A stretch of DNA of 64,000 bases from positions 1-64,000 of the forward strand of contig NZ_JAMKFA010000003.1 in NCBI RefSeq assembly GCF_025499515.1, written 5' to 3'. A program made the translations under genes and the position numbers. This DNA is from Flavobacterium odoriferum (GTDB taxonomy: Bacteria > Bacteroidota > Bacteroidia > Flavobacteriales > Flavobacteriaceae). The notes below the pieces were generated by a model. That model did no database searches and was not told the DNA's origin. It saw only the letters and a list, made by a program, of their open reading frames with translations. Below, one piece after another: positions 24,762 to 34,832 of the stretch (within the stretch, counting starts at the first letter, position 1; the number at the start of each line of letters is the position of its first letter).

Positions 24762-25625
24762 ATGAACGAAATCAAAATTATTGAATGTCCGCGCGATGCC
24801 ATGCAAGGCATTAAACCTTTTATTCCTACTGAGAAAAAGGTAAAATACATTCAATCGTTATTGCGTGTAGGTTTTGATACTATTGATTTTGGAAGTTTTG
24901 TTTCTCCAAAAGCGATTCCGCAAATGCAAGATACGGTTGAGGTTTTGGCACAATTGGATTTATCGGCAACGAATAGCAAATTATTAGCCATTATTGCCAA
25001 TACACAAGGCGCTCAGAATGCTTCAATCCATAAAGAAATTCAATATTTAGGTTTCCCTTTTTCGATTTCGGAGAACTTTCAAATGCGAAATACACACAAA
25101 ACTATTGCGGAAAGTTTGGTGACCTTACAAGAAATTTTAGAAATTGCTGATAAATCAAATAAAGAAGTCGTGACTTACATTTCAATGGGCTTTGGAAATC
25201 CGTATGGAGATGCTTGGAATGTTGAAATTGTTGGAGAATGGACTGAAAAATTGGCGAATATGGGCGTGAAAATTCTATCGCTTTCGGATACTGTTGGAAG
25301 TTCGACTCCAGAAGTTATTGATTATTTGTTTTCTAATTTAATTCCGAAATACCCAAACATTGAATTTGGAGCACATTTACATACCACACCAGACAAATGG
25401 TTTGAAAAAATTGATGCAGCTTACAACGCAGGTTGTCGTCGTTATGATGGCGCTATTCAAGGTTTTGGTGGCTGTCCAATGGCAAAAGACGATTTAACAG
25501 GTAACATGCCAACGGAAAAATTGTTGTCGTATTTCACTACGAAAAGAGAAAACACGAATACCAGTCCAATGAGTTTTGAAAGTGCGTATAACGAAGCAAC
25601 TAAATTATTTGGAGAGTTTCATTAA
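24762..25625 (+). CDS. Hydroxymethylglutaryl-CoA lyase
   Basis: A 287-residue HMGL-like TIM barrel that splits HMG-CoA into acetyl-CoA and acetoacetate, the last step of leucine breakdown. The first active-site segment reads ECPRDAMQG in place of the usual PRDGLQ. The C-terminal signature with catalytic Cys238 (GFGGCPMAKDDLTGN) is intact. The ATG at 24762 gives the family start; an in-frame start at 24699 lies inside the operator region. A TATCTTTG box (24749-24756) is 5 nt before the ATG. Confidence 0.9.
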   Translation: MNEIKIIECPRDAMQGIKPFIPTEKKVKYIQSLLRVGFDTIDFGSFVSPKAIPQMQDTVEVLAQLDLSATNSKLLAIIANTQGAQNASIHKEIQYLGFPFSISENFQMRNTHKTIAESLVTLQEILEIADKSNKEVVTYISMGFGNPYGDAWNVEIVGEWTEKLANMGVKILSLSDTVGSSTPEVIDYLFSNLIPKYPNIEFGAHLHTTPDKWFEKIDAAYNAGCRRYDGAIQGFGGCPMAKDDLTGNMPTEKLLSYFTTKRENTNTSPMSFESAYNEATKLFGEFH

Positions 25626-28123
25626 TTTGATTTTCTTCGTTTAAACGCTTTATAAATTTCTACCCAAAGCACCGAAATACTTCCCACTAAAACACAAATT
25701 CCTATTTGGGAAACACATACCATTTCAAACAAGAAGAACTTTGAAAAAGCAGGAATAAACAATAGTAATCCTGTTAGTAAAATGGTGATTCCAATGATTA
25801 ATCCCACCAAGTTATTTTTGTACTGAATTGTTTTAAAAATCGAATAATAAAACGAACGATTGGCTAACGTTAATACGATATTAGAAGTGATTAATGTTAA
25901 GAAAATCAAAGTTCTAGTACCGTTTTCGGACATGCTTTCTCCAATAGCATATTGATAAATAAATAACAATCCTAATGTAATAACCAATCCTTGAATGATG
26001 CTAATAAGCACTTCTTTTAAGTTGAAAAAAGTAGTAGTTAGCGGTCTTGGTTTTTGTAGCATCAGATTGTCTTCCATAGGTTCATTTTCGTAGATGATAG
26101 AGCATGTTGGTCCCATAATAATTTCCAAGAAAATAATATGAACGGGCGTAAAAATATTCGGATAGATCCAACCTAAAGCCAATGGAATAAACACAATTAA
26201 AATAATCGGAATATGAATTGAAATGATGTATTGAATTGCTTTTTTGAGATTAATGTAGATTTTTCTTCCCATAGCGATGGCATCCGTCATTTTTTCGAAA
26301 TTATCATCTATAAGAATTAAATTGGCGGCTTGTTTGGCAATTTCGGTTCCTTTTTTACCCATTGCAATTCCTATATGTGCCGATTTCAAAGCGGGTCCGT
26401 CATTTACGCCATCACCTGTCATGGCTACAATTTGATTATTTGCCTTTAAAGCTTGAATAATTTTAAGTTTAGCTTCAGGAAACATTCGTGTAAAAATAGC
26501 GGTTTCCATTACTTTCTCTTTTAAAGTCGCTTCGTCCATTGCCATTAATTCGTCGCCATTCAAGACTTTATCTGCATTTTTAAATCCGACTTGTTTTGCG
26601 ATGGTTGAAGTAGTTTCAGCATTATCGCCAGTAACAATTTTCACTTGAATTCCGGCTTTGTAAAATGTTTCAAAAACTGCTTGAATATTGTGTTTTGGTG
26701 GATCATAAAAAGCAACCAAACCTTTAAAGTTGAATTTTAATGCTTGTTGGCTTTCAGGATAATCCGTTCCTGAAAAGTCAGAAACTCCAACACCTAAAAC
26801 CCTGAAACCTTTTTGAGTCATCGCTTTCATCGCTTTCATCGCCTGATTTTTTTCAGCTTCACTCAAATGACTTACTTCGATTAACGCCTCAGGAGCTCCT
26901 TTTGCTGCGATGATTTTTATACCCGATTTGTTTTCGAAAATATGCGTCATCATAGGAGGTTTTCCGCTTAACGGATATTCGTGAACCAATTTAAAATGAG
27001 GTCTTTCGTCTTCGCTTTCAAAATTGGAATATGCTTCATGAATCGCAATTTCCATCGCATCAAACGGAATGGGTTCGCTTGACCACATGGCGTAATTCAA
27101 GACTTCTTCGGCTTCTGTTGTTAGTTTTTCTTTCGTATCAATAATCGTATCAGAATCAAAAAGATACAACTCGGCCAAACTCATTTTATTTTCCGTAATG
27201 GTTCCAGTTTTATCTGTGCAAATTACGGTCGCGCTTCCTAAGGTTTCAACGGTTTTGGTTTGTTTGGTAATGATTCCCATTTTCATCAAACGCCAAGCAC
27301 CTAAAGCCATAAAAGTGGTGAATGCTACTGGAATTTCCTCAGGAATAACGCTCATTGCTAAGGTTAATGCTTTCAATAAACTATCTAATAATTCTCTAGA
27401 ATTGTAATAATTAATGCCCCAAACGATTCCGAAAATCACTAAACCAATAATCGACATTTTAGTAACGAAATTGTTGATTTGAATTTGCAAAGGTGTTTTT
27501 TCGTCTTCAATAGCATTCAAACTAGAGCCGATTTTTCCTAGTTGGGTGTTTTTTCCAATTGCTGTTATTTCACAAATAGCAAGTCCAGAAGCCACAATCG
27601 TACCTTGAAACACTTGTTTGTTTTCAGATTCATTGGATTTAAAAACCGATAAAGATTCGCCTGTTAAAATAGATTCGTTAACCGAAAAATCGTTTGAAGA
27701 AAGTATAATTCCATCAGCAGGAATAAATGCACCTTCTTCTAGCTGAACACAATCACCAATTACGATTTCTTCTGTTGGAATTTCGATGATTGTACTGCTT
27801 CGAATGACTTTACATTTGGGTTGCGATAATTTTTTTAAAGCTTCAATCGCATTCCGACTTCTGGATTCTTGAAAAACAGAAATTGCAATTACAAAAACAA
27901 TCGCAATGGCCATAAAAATGCCATCACCATAATCACCAGTTATGAAATAAATACTCGTTGCGGTGAACAATAAAATAAACATGGGTTCCTTAATAATGTC
28001 TACTAACGAAATCAAGAAATGGTTTTTTTTAGCGTGTTCAACGGAGTTTTTGCCGTGAATTTTTGCGGATTCTAAAACTTCTAAATCGGTTAAACCAGTA
28101 CTTATTTTTTTAGAATCGCTCAT
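25622..28123 (-). CDS. Cation-translocating P-type ATPase (P2 group)
   Basis: An 833-residue ion pump. The phosphorylated Asp304 lies in CTDKTGT, the hinge in MTGDGVNDGPALK, and the actuator TGE in LTGESLSV. The membrane segment motif is PEEIPV, a variant of the PEGLP found in calcium pumps, so calcium or manganese is likely but not certain. Ten helices are expected. It ends 4 bp into the convergent HMG-CoA lyase gene. Alone in its transcript. Confidence 0.92.
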   Translation of the reverse strand: MSDSKKISTGLTDLEVLESAKIHGKNSVEHAKKNHFLISLVDIIKEPMFILLFTATSIYFITGDYGDGIFMAIAIVFVIAISVFQESRSRNAIEALKKLSQPKCKVIRSSTIIEIPTEEIVIGDCVQLEEGAFIPADGIILSSNDFSVNESILTGESLSVFKSNESENKQVFQGTIVASGLAICEITAIGKNTQLGKIGSSLNAIEDEKTPLQIQINNFVTKMSIIGLVIFGIVWGINYYNSRELLDSLLKALTLAMSVIPEEIPVAFTTFMALGAWRLMKMGIITKQTKTVETLGSATVICTDKTGTITENKMSLAELYLFDSDTIIDTKEKLTTEAEEVLNYAMWSSEPIPFDAMEIAIHEAYSNFESEDERPHFKLVHEYPLSGKPPMMTHIFENKSGIKIIAAKGAPEALIEVSHLSEAEKNQAMKAMKAMTQKGFRVLGVGVSDFSGTDYPESQQALKFNFKGLVAFYDPPKHNIQAVFETFYKAGIQVKIVTGDNAETTSTIAKQVGFKNADKVLNGDELMAMDEATLKEKVMETAIFTRMFPEAKLKIIQALKANNQIVAMTGDGVNDGPALKSAHIGIAMGKKGTEIAKQAANLILIDDNFEKMTDAIAMGRKIYINLKKAIQYIISIHIPIILIVFIPLALGWIYPNIFTPVHIIFLEIIMGPTCSIIYENEPMEDNLMLQKPRPLTTTFFNLKEVLISIIQGLVITLGLLFIYQYAIGESMSENGTRTLIFLTLITSNIVLTLANRSFYYSIFKTIQYKNNLVGLIIGITILLTGLLLFIPAFSKFFLFEMVCVSQIGICVLVGSISVLWVEIYKAFKRRKSN

Positions 28124-28197
28124 TGTTGATGGATTATTATTTATGCAAGTTACATAATTTATTCTTAAAAGAAATAGATTATTTGCTTAAGATTTAC

Positions 28198-28205
28198 TAT
28201 ATTTG
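28198..28205 (+). promoter_or_regulatory. -7 box of guaB
   Basis: TATATTTG matches TAnnTTTG and lies 32 nt before the guaB ATG. A TTTG occurs upstream but at a spacing of only 12 nt. Confidence 0.5.
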
Positions 28206-28237
28206 CACGCAATTTAACAACAACTACAAATTGCACC

Positions 28238-29710
28238 ATGAAAGCACACACAACTAAAATCGTTGGCGAAGGTCTTACTTACGACGATGTTTTGCTTATT
28301 CCAAATTATTCAGAAATTTTACCACGCGAAGTTAGTATTCAATCGAAGTTTTCGAGAAATATTACTTTGAATGTTCCTATCGTTTCCGCAGCAATGGATA
28401 CGGTTACCGAAAGCTCTATGGCAATTGCTATGGCACAAGAAGGTGGAATCGGTGTGTTGCACAAAAACATGACGATTGAGCAACAAGCAGCTAAAGTAAA
28501 GAAAGTAAAACGTGCAGAAAGCGGTATGATTATCGATCCAGTGACGTTGCCTTTGACAGCTAATGTTGGTGACGCGAAAATGGCGATGAAAGAATTTAGT
28601 ATTGGCGGAATTCCAGTAGTAGATGAAAACGGAATTTTAAAAGGTATTGTTACCAATAGAGATTTACGCTTCGAAAAAGTAAATACCCGTTCTATTTTAG
28701 AAGTAATGACTTCTGAAAATTTAGTAACGGCTGCTCAAGGCACTACTTTGCAAGAAGCAGAAGGGATTTTACAAGAAAATAAAATTGAAAAATTACCAGT
28801 AGTTGATAACAACAATAAATTAGTAGGTTTAATTACCTTTAGAGATATTACCAAATTAACGCAAAAACCAATTGCTAACAAAGATAGATTTGGTCGTTTG
28901 CGTGTGGCTGCCGCTTTAGGTGTAACAGCTGATGCAGTAGATAGAGCAACGGCTTTAGTAACTGCAGGTGTTGATGCTGTAATTATTGATACCGCTCACG
29001 GACATACGAAAGGTGTGGTAGATGTGTTAAAAGCTGTAAAAGCAAAATTCCCAGATTTAGATGTAGTTGTAGGAAACATTGCTACTCCAGAAGCAGCATT
29101 ATATTTAGCTCAAAACGGTGCTGATGCGGTGAAAGTAGGAATTGGTCCAGGTTCTATTTGTACAACTAGAGTTGTTGCAGGTGTTGGCTTTCCACAATTT
29201 TCAGCAGTTTTAGAAGTTGCTGCGGCTTTAAAAGGAACAGGAGTTCCAGTTATTGCAGATGGTGGAATTCGTTACACAGGAGATATTCCAAAAGCGATTG
29301 CTGCGGGTGCTGATTGTGTGATGTTAGGTTCACTTTTAGCAGGAACAAAAGAATCGCCAGGTGAAACGATTATTTTTGAAGGAAGAAAATTCAAATCATA
29401 CCGTGGAATGGGTTCTGTTGAAGCGATGCAAGAAGGTTCGAAAGACCGTTATTTCCAAGATGTAGAAGATGATGTGAAGAAATTAGTTCCAGAAGGAATT
29501 GTTGGTCGTGTACCTTATAAAGGAGAATTAAACGAAAGCATGCAACAATTCATTGGTGGTTTAAGAGCCGGAATGGGTTATTGTGGAGCAAAAGATATTC
29601 CAACGTTACAAGAAAACGGTCGATTCATTAGAATTACAGCAAGTGGAATTGGCGAAAGTCACCCACACAATGTAACGATTACAAAAGAAGCTCCTAATTA
29701 TTCGAGATAA
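28238..29710 (+). CDS. guaB: IMP dehydrogenase
   Basis: A 490-residue enzyme oxidising IMP to XMP, the committed step to GMP. The barrel is interrupted by a pair of CBS domains (about residues 95-210). The catalytic Cys308 is in GPGSICTTR, the flap contains YRGMGS, and the C terminus has [11 protein letters not shown]. Full length for the family. Monocistronic, with a -7 box upstream and a strong terminator downstream. Confidence 0.97.
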   Translation: MKAHTTKIVGEGLTYDDVLLIPNYSEILPREVSIQSKFSRNITLNVPIVSAAMDTVTESSMAIAMAQEGGIGVLHKNMTIEQQAAKVKKVKRAESGMIIDPVTLPLTANVGDAKMAMKEFSIGGIPVVDENGILKGIVTNRDLRFEKVNTRSILEVMTSENLVTAAQGTTLQEAEGILQENKIEKLPVVDNNNKLVGLITFRDITKLTQKPIANKDRFGRLRVAAALGVTADAVDRATALVTAGVDAVIIDTAHGHTKGVVDVLKAVKAKFPDLDVVVGNIATPEAALYLAQNGADAVKVGIGPGSICTTRVVAGVGFPQFSAVLEVAAALKGTGVPVIADGGIRYTGDIPKAIAAGADCVMLGSLLAGTKESPGETIIFEGRKFKSYRGMGSVEAMQEGSKDRYFQDVEDDVKKLVPEGIVGRVPYKGELNESMQQFIGGLRAGMGYCGAKDIPTLQENGRFIRITASGIGESHPHNVTITKEAPNYSR

Positions 29711-29750
29711 AAATGTGTTCAGTGCTCAGTGAGTAATGATCATTAAAATA

Positions 29751-29785
29751 AAAACCTGATAGCCAAAAAGCTATCAGGTTTTTTA
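29751..29785. terminator. Bidirectional terminator between guaB and the CAP gene
   Basis: AAAACCTGATAGC / GCTATCAGGTTTT: a 13-bp perfect stem with a CAAAAA loop, T tracts on both sides. It reaches the stop codon of the convergent CAP-domain gene. Confidence 0.92.
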
Positions 29786-30292
29786 TTTTGCTCCAAACAT
29801 TTGCACCGCATAAATTTTCTTATTTTCCCAATCGATGCTAAAACCAATTTCTGTGTAAAAGTATTGATGATCTAAGATATTTTTCAAATGATTGGGTGAT
29901 TTTTTCCATAGATTGAACATTTTTAACGCTAAAATATCTAAATCGGTTTCAGAGTAAATTTGGTCTTTAATTCCTGTAAATAATAGATTTTCACCCACTA
30001 ATACAAACGAGTTTCCACCATAAAAGTAAACACGTTCTTTTGGGCTTTGTTTTTTAGCATCGGTTTGTTCGTGTGATAACTTTTGAGATTTTGCAATGTA
30101 TTTGGAATGGTCGTCAGCTGCTTTTTTTAAATGAGCATCCAAACCAAGTACTTTTCTGTCGTTATTGGAACGTTCTTCGTTTACCAATTGATATACTTTT
30201 GTTTTCAGTTTTTCCAAATCAATTTTGTTTTGATATTGACTAAAACTCAATACAGAAAAAAGAAGTAGGAATAGGGTGAAATGGGTTTTCAT
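29783..30292 (-). CDS. CAP (SCP-like) domain secreted protein
   Basis: A 169-residue exported protein: signal peptide (MKTHFTLFLLLFSVLSFSQ) and one CAP domain. Recognisable family features are the early helix LVNEERSNNDRKVLGLD, the HSKYIAKSQKLSHEQ block, and the late NHLKNILDHQYFYTEIGFS block. CAP proteins are often stress- or envelope-related; bacterial roles are poorly known. Monocistronic. Confidence 0.87.
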   Translation of the reverse strand: MKTHFTLFLLLFSVLSFSQYQNKIDLEKLKTKVYQLVNEERSNNDRKVLGLDAHLKKAADDHSKYIAKSQKLSHEQTDAKKQSPKERVYFYGGNSFVLVGENLLFTGIKDQIYSETDLDILALKMFNLWKKSPNHLKNILDHQYFYTEIGFSIDWENKKIYAVQMFGAK

Positions 30293-30344
30293 ATCGTATG
30301 TTTTTCAATACTTTATATAACTTAAAAAGAGATTAAATAGTATT

Positions 30345-32582
30345 TTACCCCTTCAAAAACTCATTAATTTTCTTTTTATCACCAGCAATCCATAAAATAT
30401 CATCTGATTCTAAAATCCAGTGCGATTCTGGGTTTAGAATACGCTTTCCGTTGCGTTCGATACCTACGATGATGCCGTGTGTTTTTTCTCTAATTTGTGA
30501 TTCACGGATGCTTTTTCCGATGCAAACGCGGTTTTTAAGCTCTAATTGTTGCAGAATAATATCTTCTTTAATGAAAGCTTCTGGTTCGTCGATTTCGTGT
30601 TTGTCTAAGAAGTTTTTGAATAATTTTACTTGTTCGTCCGTACCAATTATGTTGATTTCGTCTCCAGGGAATAAGCGTTCGGTTCTTATCGGAATATTAA
30701 TCGTAACATCACCACGTTTGATAGATGCAATATTAATTCCGAATTGCTCTCTGATTTTTAATTCTTCTAAGGTTTTGCCTGCTAAATTAGATTCTTTGGC
30801 AATAATAAAATCCGCCATGTGACCATCCCAAGGCGACAATACATTCTGACGTTTGTTGGCTTGCTTCGTAATTTCTCTATCGTTAAAATTTTTCAAGAAA
30901 TGACCTTCAATTTTGTTGTAAAAAGCATGCAATCTTTTCGGGAATAAAATGTAAGAAACAATTCCAATAACTAAAGCAATAATAGCAATTACGGGAGAGA
31001 AAAACTCATTCAATACAAATCCCATATAGAAAAGCGAAAGTGCAATTCTAAAGAATACCAATACAATAATAGGACCTTGATATTTTCTGACTTGCATTAA
31101 TTCTTGCACTTGTTCCACAGCCACTCTTCTCAATGATAATGCCCATAAAAATGGAGATAAAATTACAACCGTTATTAATGCTGCGATGGCATTTCCAAAA
31201 CGCGAATCTTCAACCAAAGGCAAAATATATTTCGATGAAAGTAGAATAATCGCCACAATAATAATCGAATGAATAATCACCTGAGTTAAGTAGGCGCGAA
31301 GTACAATTTGCCATGTACTTACCGATTTAATAGCTTCTGTATTGGCACTGTAACGTTCGATTTTTTTGACCCAACGTCTTGGTAGTTTTTTTTCTAAATA
31401 CAACGAAAATGGCGTTGAATATTTCACCATAAAAGGCGTTGTAAATGTGGTAATCGCCGAAACAGCTACGACAATTGGATACAAGAAATCGCTCGTTACA
31501 TTTAACGTCATTCCTAATGTGGCGATGATGAACGAAAACTCTCCAATTTGCGATAAACTCATACCAGTTTGTATGGATTGTTTCAACGGTTGTCCCGAAA
31601 ATAAAGCACCAATGGTTGCACTTAACGATTGTCCTAAGATAACAACCAACGTTAGAATGGCTACAGGAAATCCGTATTTCATTAACATTTCAGGATCTAT
31701 CAACATTCCAACCGATACGAAGAAAACGGCTCCAAATAAATCTTTTACTGGTTTGACCAAATGTTCAATGTGTTCGGCTTGCGTAGTTTCGGCAATAATC
31801 GAACCCATGATAAACGCACCAAGAGCAGGAGAGAAGCCCACATTTGCGGCAAATAAAACCATCAATAAACACAAAGCCAATGAAACAATTAGCAACATTT
31901 CATCGGTTAAAAGGTGTTTTGCTTTTTTAAGTAATGTTGGAATAAAGAAAATTCCCGCTACAAACCAAATGGTTAAAAAGAAAACCAATTTTAAAACAGA
32001 TTGAAATAATTCGGTCCCTGAAAATTGTTGACTAACAGCAACCGTAGACAATAAAACCATCATTAAAATGGCTAAAATATCTTGTACAATTAAGGCTCCG
32101 ATTACATTTCCAGCGAACTTTTGAGTTTTTACGCCTAATTCGTCAAAGGTTTTTAGGATAATTGTAGTGGAAGAAATGGATAAAATAACGCCTAAAAACA
32201 GACTATTCATTTTGCCCCAATCCATTAGTTGACCTACGAAATAACCCAAGGCTACCATTGAAATGATTTGAGTTAAAGCGGTTATGGAAGCTGTTCCACC
32301 TACTTTCATTAGTTTTTTGAAACTAAATTCGAGTCCAAGGCTGAATAAAAGGAAAATTACACCAATTTCTGCCCAAACTTTAACACTATTCATGTCTTTT
32401 ACCGTAGGAAAGAAATCGAATTCACTTCCCGCTAAAAATCCGGCTACTAAATAACCTAAAACAAGAGGTTGTTTTAATAGTCTAAATATTAATACTGCGA
32501 TTGCAGCAGTGACAAGAATTAGTCCTAAATCGCTAATTAAATCAGGAATGTGCAAGGTGGTTGAGGATAGAAATATTGGCAT
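30345..32582 (-). CDS. CPA2-family cation:proton antiporter with TrkA-C domains
   Basis: A 745-residue membrane antiporter. A 12-13 helix Na+/H+ exchanger domain fills about residues 1-400 (GFSPALGAFIMGSIIAETTQAEHIE). More membrane helices follow (about 420-560). Two soluble RCK-C (TrkA-C) modules close the protein, one near 580-660 (INIASIKRGDVTINIP...PGDEINIIG) and one near 670-745 (SHWILESDDILWIAG). There is no RCK-N nucleotide-binding domain as in KefB/KefC. Likely exports K+ or Na+ for protons. Confidence 0.9.
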   Translation of the reverse strand: MPIFLSSTTLHIPDLISDLGLILVTAAIAVLIFRLLKQPLVLGYLVAGFLAGSEFDFFPTVKDMNSVKVWAEIGVIFLLFSLGLEFSFKKLMKVGGTASITALTQIISMVALGYFVGQLMDWGKMNSLFLGVILSISSTTIILKTFDELGVKTQKFAGNVIGALIVQDILAILMMVLLSTVAVSQQFSGTELFQSVLKLVFFLTIWFVAGIFFIPTLLKKAKHLLTDEMLLIVSLALCLLMVLFAANVGFSPALGAFIMGSIIAETTQAEHIEHLVKPVKDLFGAVFFVSVGMLIDPEMLMKYGFPVAILTLVVILGQSLSATIGALFSGQPLKQSIQTGMSLSQIGEFSFIIATLGMTLNVTSDFLYPIVVAVSAITTFTTPFMVKYSTPFSLYLEKKLPRRWVKKIERYSANTEAIKSVSTWQIVLRAYLTQVIIHSIIIVAIILLSSKYILPLVEDSRFGNAIAALITVVILSPFLWALSLRRVAVEQVQELMQVRKYQGPIIVLVFFRIALSLFYMGFVLNEFFSPVIAIIALVIGIVSYILFPKRLHAFYNKIEGHFLKNFNDREITKQANKRQNVLSPWDGHMADFIIAKESNLAGKTLEELKIREQFGINIASIKRGDVTINIPIRTERLFPGDEINIIGTDEQVKLFKNFLDKHEIDEPEAFIKEDIILQQLELKNRVCIGKSIRESQIREKTHGIIVGIERNGKRILNPESHWILESDDILWIAGDKKKINEFLKG

Positions 32583-32706
32583 ATATTTGAATTTTGACTA
32601 AAATAGTAAAAACAGATTTCTTTTCAAAATTTCTTTGAAAAATAGCGCTATTTTATTCATTTTTTAATGAATTCAAAATAATTCAATTCAGTTCAATCTA
32701 AAAGAA

Positions 32707-32754
32707 AAAACCTATCAGTAAACTAATAAAATGAGTTTTATACTGATAGGTTTT
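32707..32754 (-). terminator. Terminator of the 203-residue secreted protein gene
   Basis: AAAACCTATCAGTA / TACTGATAGGTTTT: a 14-bp perfect stem with a 20-nt loop. On the minus strand it is followed by TTTTTT. It lies 28 nt after the stop of the gene at 32782. Confidence 0.85.
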
Positions 32755-32781
32755 GGCATATTATATTAAATCAAATTTTAA

Positions 32782-33393
32782 TCAATTGCAACGTAAAGTT
32801 TTTTCTTGAAACATAAATCCTGCAATATATGAAGCATTTTTATCACCAAGTCCATTTCTGGTTGTGGGTAATTTTTTTTCAAATTCTGATAAACTATTCA
32901 TTATCTCAGGACAATTTGAAAAATGTTTTTTAATATCAGCAATGGCTTTTTGTTGATCAGCTAATCCTTTTGAAAATCTAGTTTCAACAAACGTTCCTTC
33001 TTCAAGAACTGTTTGTGTTTGTTTATTAATTATTTTATAAGCATAGATAAAACGAGATTCAGTAGGATTGAAAGAAACTAATAGCATTTTATCATTAGAT
33101 TCGGCAACAATTTTAAAAAAACCAGTAGCTTTTTTTTCATTTTTTGTAATTTCATATGGAATATAGGTTATCTCTCCCGCAACCAGTTTCTCAACTTCAT
33201 CAATATCTATACCTTTAACAAATTCAGTTCCTTTTTTTTCTAAAAGAGTATATCTAATTTTCTTAAAACTCATATAGTGATAATGATTTCCGTCGATTTC
33301 TATTTTTGTTCCATCTTTTTTCAAAATATAACTATCTTGAGCATTAGAAAAGATTGTTGATAACAAGATAATTGTAAAAAAAAGTTTTTTCAT
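32782..33393 (-). CDS. Secreted hypothetical protein
   Basis: A 203-residue exported protein with a signal peptide (MKKLFFTIILLSTIFSNAQ). The mature part starts with DSYILKKDGTKIEIDGNHYHYMSFKKIRY, a pattern common in small flavobacterial envelope proteins, and has two Cys residues (NCPEIM and the C-terminal LRCN). No family recognised. It lies 23 nt after purB on the same strand and may be co-transcribed with it. Confidence 0.7.
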   Translation of the reverse strand: MKKLFFTIILLSTIFSNAQDSYILKKDGTKIEIDGNHYHYMSFKKIRYTLLEKKGTEFVKGIDIDEVEKLVAGEITYIPYEITKNEKKATGFFKIVAESNDKMLLVSFNPTESRFIYAYKIINKQTQTVLEEGTFVETRFSKGLADQQKAIADIKKHFSNCPEIMNSLSEFEKKLPTTRNGLGDKNASYIAGFMFQEKTLRCN

Positions 33394-33416
33394 TTATAGT
33401 AGTTTTTATATATGTA

Positions 33417-34760
33417 TTAAATCCCCAAATAGTTACTAGGTGTAATTTGCATTAACTCCGCTCTCACTTCTTCAGATACGTTTAATGTTCCGATGAAATT
33501 ATGAATTGCTTCTTTATTAATTACGGTATTTGTTCTGGTTAAGTCTTTTAGAGCTTCGTACGGATTTGGATAGCCTTCACGACGCAAAATTGTTTGAATT
33601 GCTTCTGCAACTACCGCCCAGTTTTTCTCTAAATCTTCTGCGAATTTTTCTTCGTTCAATAACAATTTGTTTAATCCTTTTAAAGTAGCTTCAAATGCGA
33701 TTAACGTGTGTCCCATCGGTACACCAATATTACGTAAAACTGTACTATCCGTTAAATCGCGTTGTAATCTTGAAAGTGGTAATTTTGCTGAAAGATGTTC
33801 GAAAATCGCATTTGCAATTCCTAAATTTCCTTCTGAATTTTCAAAATCAATTGGATTTACTTTATGTGGCATCGCCGAAGAACCAATTTCGCCTGCTTTG
33901 ATTTTTTGTTTGAAATAATCCATTGAAACATACGTCCAAATATCTCTATCCAAGTCGATTAAAATCGTATTGATGCGTTTTAAAGCATCAAAAAATGCTG
34001 CAAAATGGTCGTAATGTTCAATTTGTGTTGTTGGAAACGAATGGTGTAATCCCAAACTGTTTTCTACGAAATCGCTTCCAAATTTTTTCCAATCGGTGTT
34101 TGGATAGGCAACTTTGTGTGCGTTGTAATTTCCGGTTGCACCACCAAATTTAGCTGCAAAAGGAACGTTGAATAACAAACGTATTTGCTCTTCTAAACGT
34201 TCCACGAAAACTAAAATCTCTTTTCCTAAACGAGTAGGTGAGGCTGGTTGTCCGTGTGTTCTGGCTAACATTGGAACGTTTTGCCATTCCATTGCTAATT
34301 CTTTCAATTTCGCAACTACGCTTACTAAACCTGGTAAATATACATTTTCAAATGCTTCTTTAGTAGAAAGCGGAATTGCCGTATTGTTGATATCTTGAGA
34401 AGTCAATCCGAAATGGATAAACTCTTTGTATTCTTGTAATCCTAAACCATCAAACTTCGATTTGATGAAATATTCCACCGCTTTTACATCGTGATTCGTT
34501 GTTTTTTCGGTTTCTTTAATCCAAAGTGCATCTTCAGTAGAAAAGTTCTTATAAATAGCTCTTAAAGAATCGAAAATCGATTTATCAATTTTGGCTAATT
34601 GAGGTAAATCAGCTTCGCGCAAAGCAATAAAATATTCAACCTCTACCAAAACTCGGTATTTGATTAAGGCTTCTTCAGAAAAATAAGGAGATAATGAAAT
34701 AGTTTTGCTTCTATAACGACCATCAATTGGCGAAATAGCGTTTAATTCTGTTAATTGCAT
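33417..34760 (-). CDS. purB: Adenylosuccinate lyase
   Basis: A 447-residue fumarase-superfamily enzyme acting twice in purine synthesis (SAICAR and adenylosuccinate cleavage). The family signature GSSAMPHKVNPIDFENSEGNLG is complete, TSQDINNTA and ARTHGQPASPT are present. Length is normal for the shorter PurB group. A TATATTTG box lies at 34794-34787 on the minus strand, 26 nt before the ATG. Confidence 0.96.
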   Translation of the reverse strand: MQLTELNAISPIDGRYRSKTISLSPYFSEEALIKYRVLVEVEYFIALREADLPQLAKIDKSIFDSLRAIYKNFSTEDALWIKETEKTTNHDVKAVEYFIKSKFDGLGLQEYKEFIHFGLTSQDINNTAIPLSTKEAFENVYLPGLVSVVAKLKELAMEWQNVPMLARTHGQPASPTRLGKEILVFVERLEEQIRLLFNVPFAAKFGGATGNYNAHKVAYPNTDWKKFGSDFVENSLGLHHSFPTTQIEHYDHFAAFFDALKRINTILIDLDRDIWTYVSMDYFKQKIKAGEIGSSAMPHKVNPIDFENSEGNLGIANAIFEHLSAKLPLSRLQRDLTDSTVLRNIGVPMGHTLIAFEATLKGLNKLLLNEEKFAEDLEKNWAVVAEAIQTILRREGYPNPYEALKDLTRTNTVINKEAIHNFIGTLNVSEEVRAELMQITPSNYLGI

Positions 34761-34786
34761 TTTGTTGTGTGTTGTTTAAAGAAGTG

Positions 34787-34794
34787 CAAATATA
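34787..34794 (-). promoter_or_regulatory. -7 box of purB
   Basis: On the minus strand TATATTTG matches TAnnTTTG. It leaves a leader of roughly 20 nt before purB. Confidence 0.5.
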
Positions 34795-34797
34795 ATA

Positions 34798-34832
34798 AGA
34801 AGTTAGAAGTTAGAAGTTAGAAGTTAGAAGTT
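34798..34832. repeat. Heptanucleotide tandem repeat (AGAAGTT)x5 over the sirtuin stop codon
   Basis: Five perfect copies of AGAAGTT. On the minus strand the repeat (AACTTCT) encodes the last four residues of the sirtuin (Thr-Ser-Asn-Phe) and its TAA stop codon. Confidence 0.9.

Noticed and set aside
30451..32004. Long plus-strand frames of 123 and 212 codons
   Set aside because: Antisense to the CPA2 antiporter, whose membrane and RCK-C domains are unmistakable.
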